DNA of 5,338 nt from an uncultured Chloroflexota bacterium (lineage in GTDB: Bacteria; Chloroflexota; Limnocylindria; Limnocylindrales; CSP1-4). Under the pieces are notes generated by a model, which was not told the origin of the DNA, did not search any database, and saw only the letters and a program-made list of their open reading frames with translations. The stretch covers positions 1 to 5,338 of the forward strand of contig CAIXZV010000536.1 of the NCBI GenBank assembly GCA_903924005.1. The letters are read 5' to 3'. Position numbers and translations under genes: made by a program. Positions 5,280 through 5,338 of the stretch are shown in pieces; position 1 is the stretch's first letter, and each line of letters begins with the position of its first letter.

Positions 5280-5338
5280 CTCCAAGAGTCCAGCCTGCAG
5301 GTTGACGGTGCTACGGGCCGGATGACCCGAAGCGCGCA

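Noticed and set aside
5302..5307. TTGACG as a plus-strand -35 box near the right edge
   Set aside because: The position 17 bases further on reads ACCCGA, which is no -10 element, and the window ends before any gene.
1..5338. CRISPR arrays, insertion sequences, tRNA/rRNA genes, phage or toxin-antitoxin modules
   Set aside because: No regularly spaced repeats, transposase motifs, terminal inverted repeats or RNA gene signatures were found on reading both strands.

Overview
The window is strongly GC-rich DNA (judged by eye, not computed), with codon third positions almost always G or C. It holds four apparently intact protein genes, all on the minus strand, one broken regulator gene on the plus strand, and the last codons of a plus-strand gene at the left edge. 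The GC bias, the LacI-type regulator remnant and the style of the secreted protein would fit an Actinomycetota or Chloroflexota bacterium. No ribosomal or other phylogenetic marker is present, so this placement is only a guess.

Left part (1-2259): a likely two-gene minus-strand transcription unit. The first gene (2151 to 655) encodes a CoA-acylating (methyl)malonate-semialdehyde dehydrogenase of the MmsA/IolA type. It converts methylmalonate or malonate semialdehyde to propionyl-CoA or acetyl-CoA, as in valine, inositol or beta-alanine breakdown. Fifty bases downstream, a 180-residue protein with a likely dimeric alpha/beta-barrel (EthD/antibiotic-monooxygenase-like) domain follows on the same strand. 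It ends almost stop-to-stop against a plus-strand gene entering from outside the window. The 108 bases upstream of mmsA carry a good Shine-Dalgarno, a plausible sigma-70-like promoter and a short inverted repeat in the promoter spacer.

Middle (about 2260-2992): the remains of a LacI/GalR-family transcription regulator, divergent from mmsA. The helix-turn-helix N-terminus is absent and the ligand-binding domain is broken by a frameshift near 2463. It would have been a natural regulator of the mmsA unit but cannot bind DNA in its present form.

Right part (3042-5338): two minus-strand genes that are probably transcribed separately. One encodes an SPFH/Band-7 (flotillin-like) protein with a long charged coiled coil. 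The other encodes an exported, cysteine-containing protein that looks like a beta-solenoid. The roughly 330 bases between them are rich in inverted repeats, including a 12-bp perfect stem with a nested inner hairpin that probably ends the transcript of the secreted-protein gene.

I see no convincing new multi-gene system. The points most worth checking are the decayed LacI gene beside mmsA, the structured intergenic region at 4242-4381, and the unassigned secreted beta-solenoid protein.
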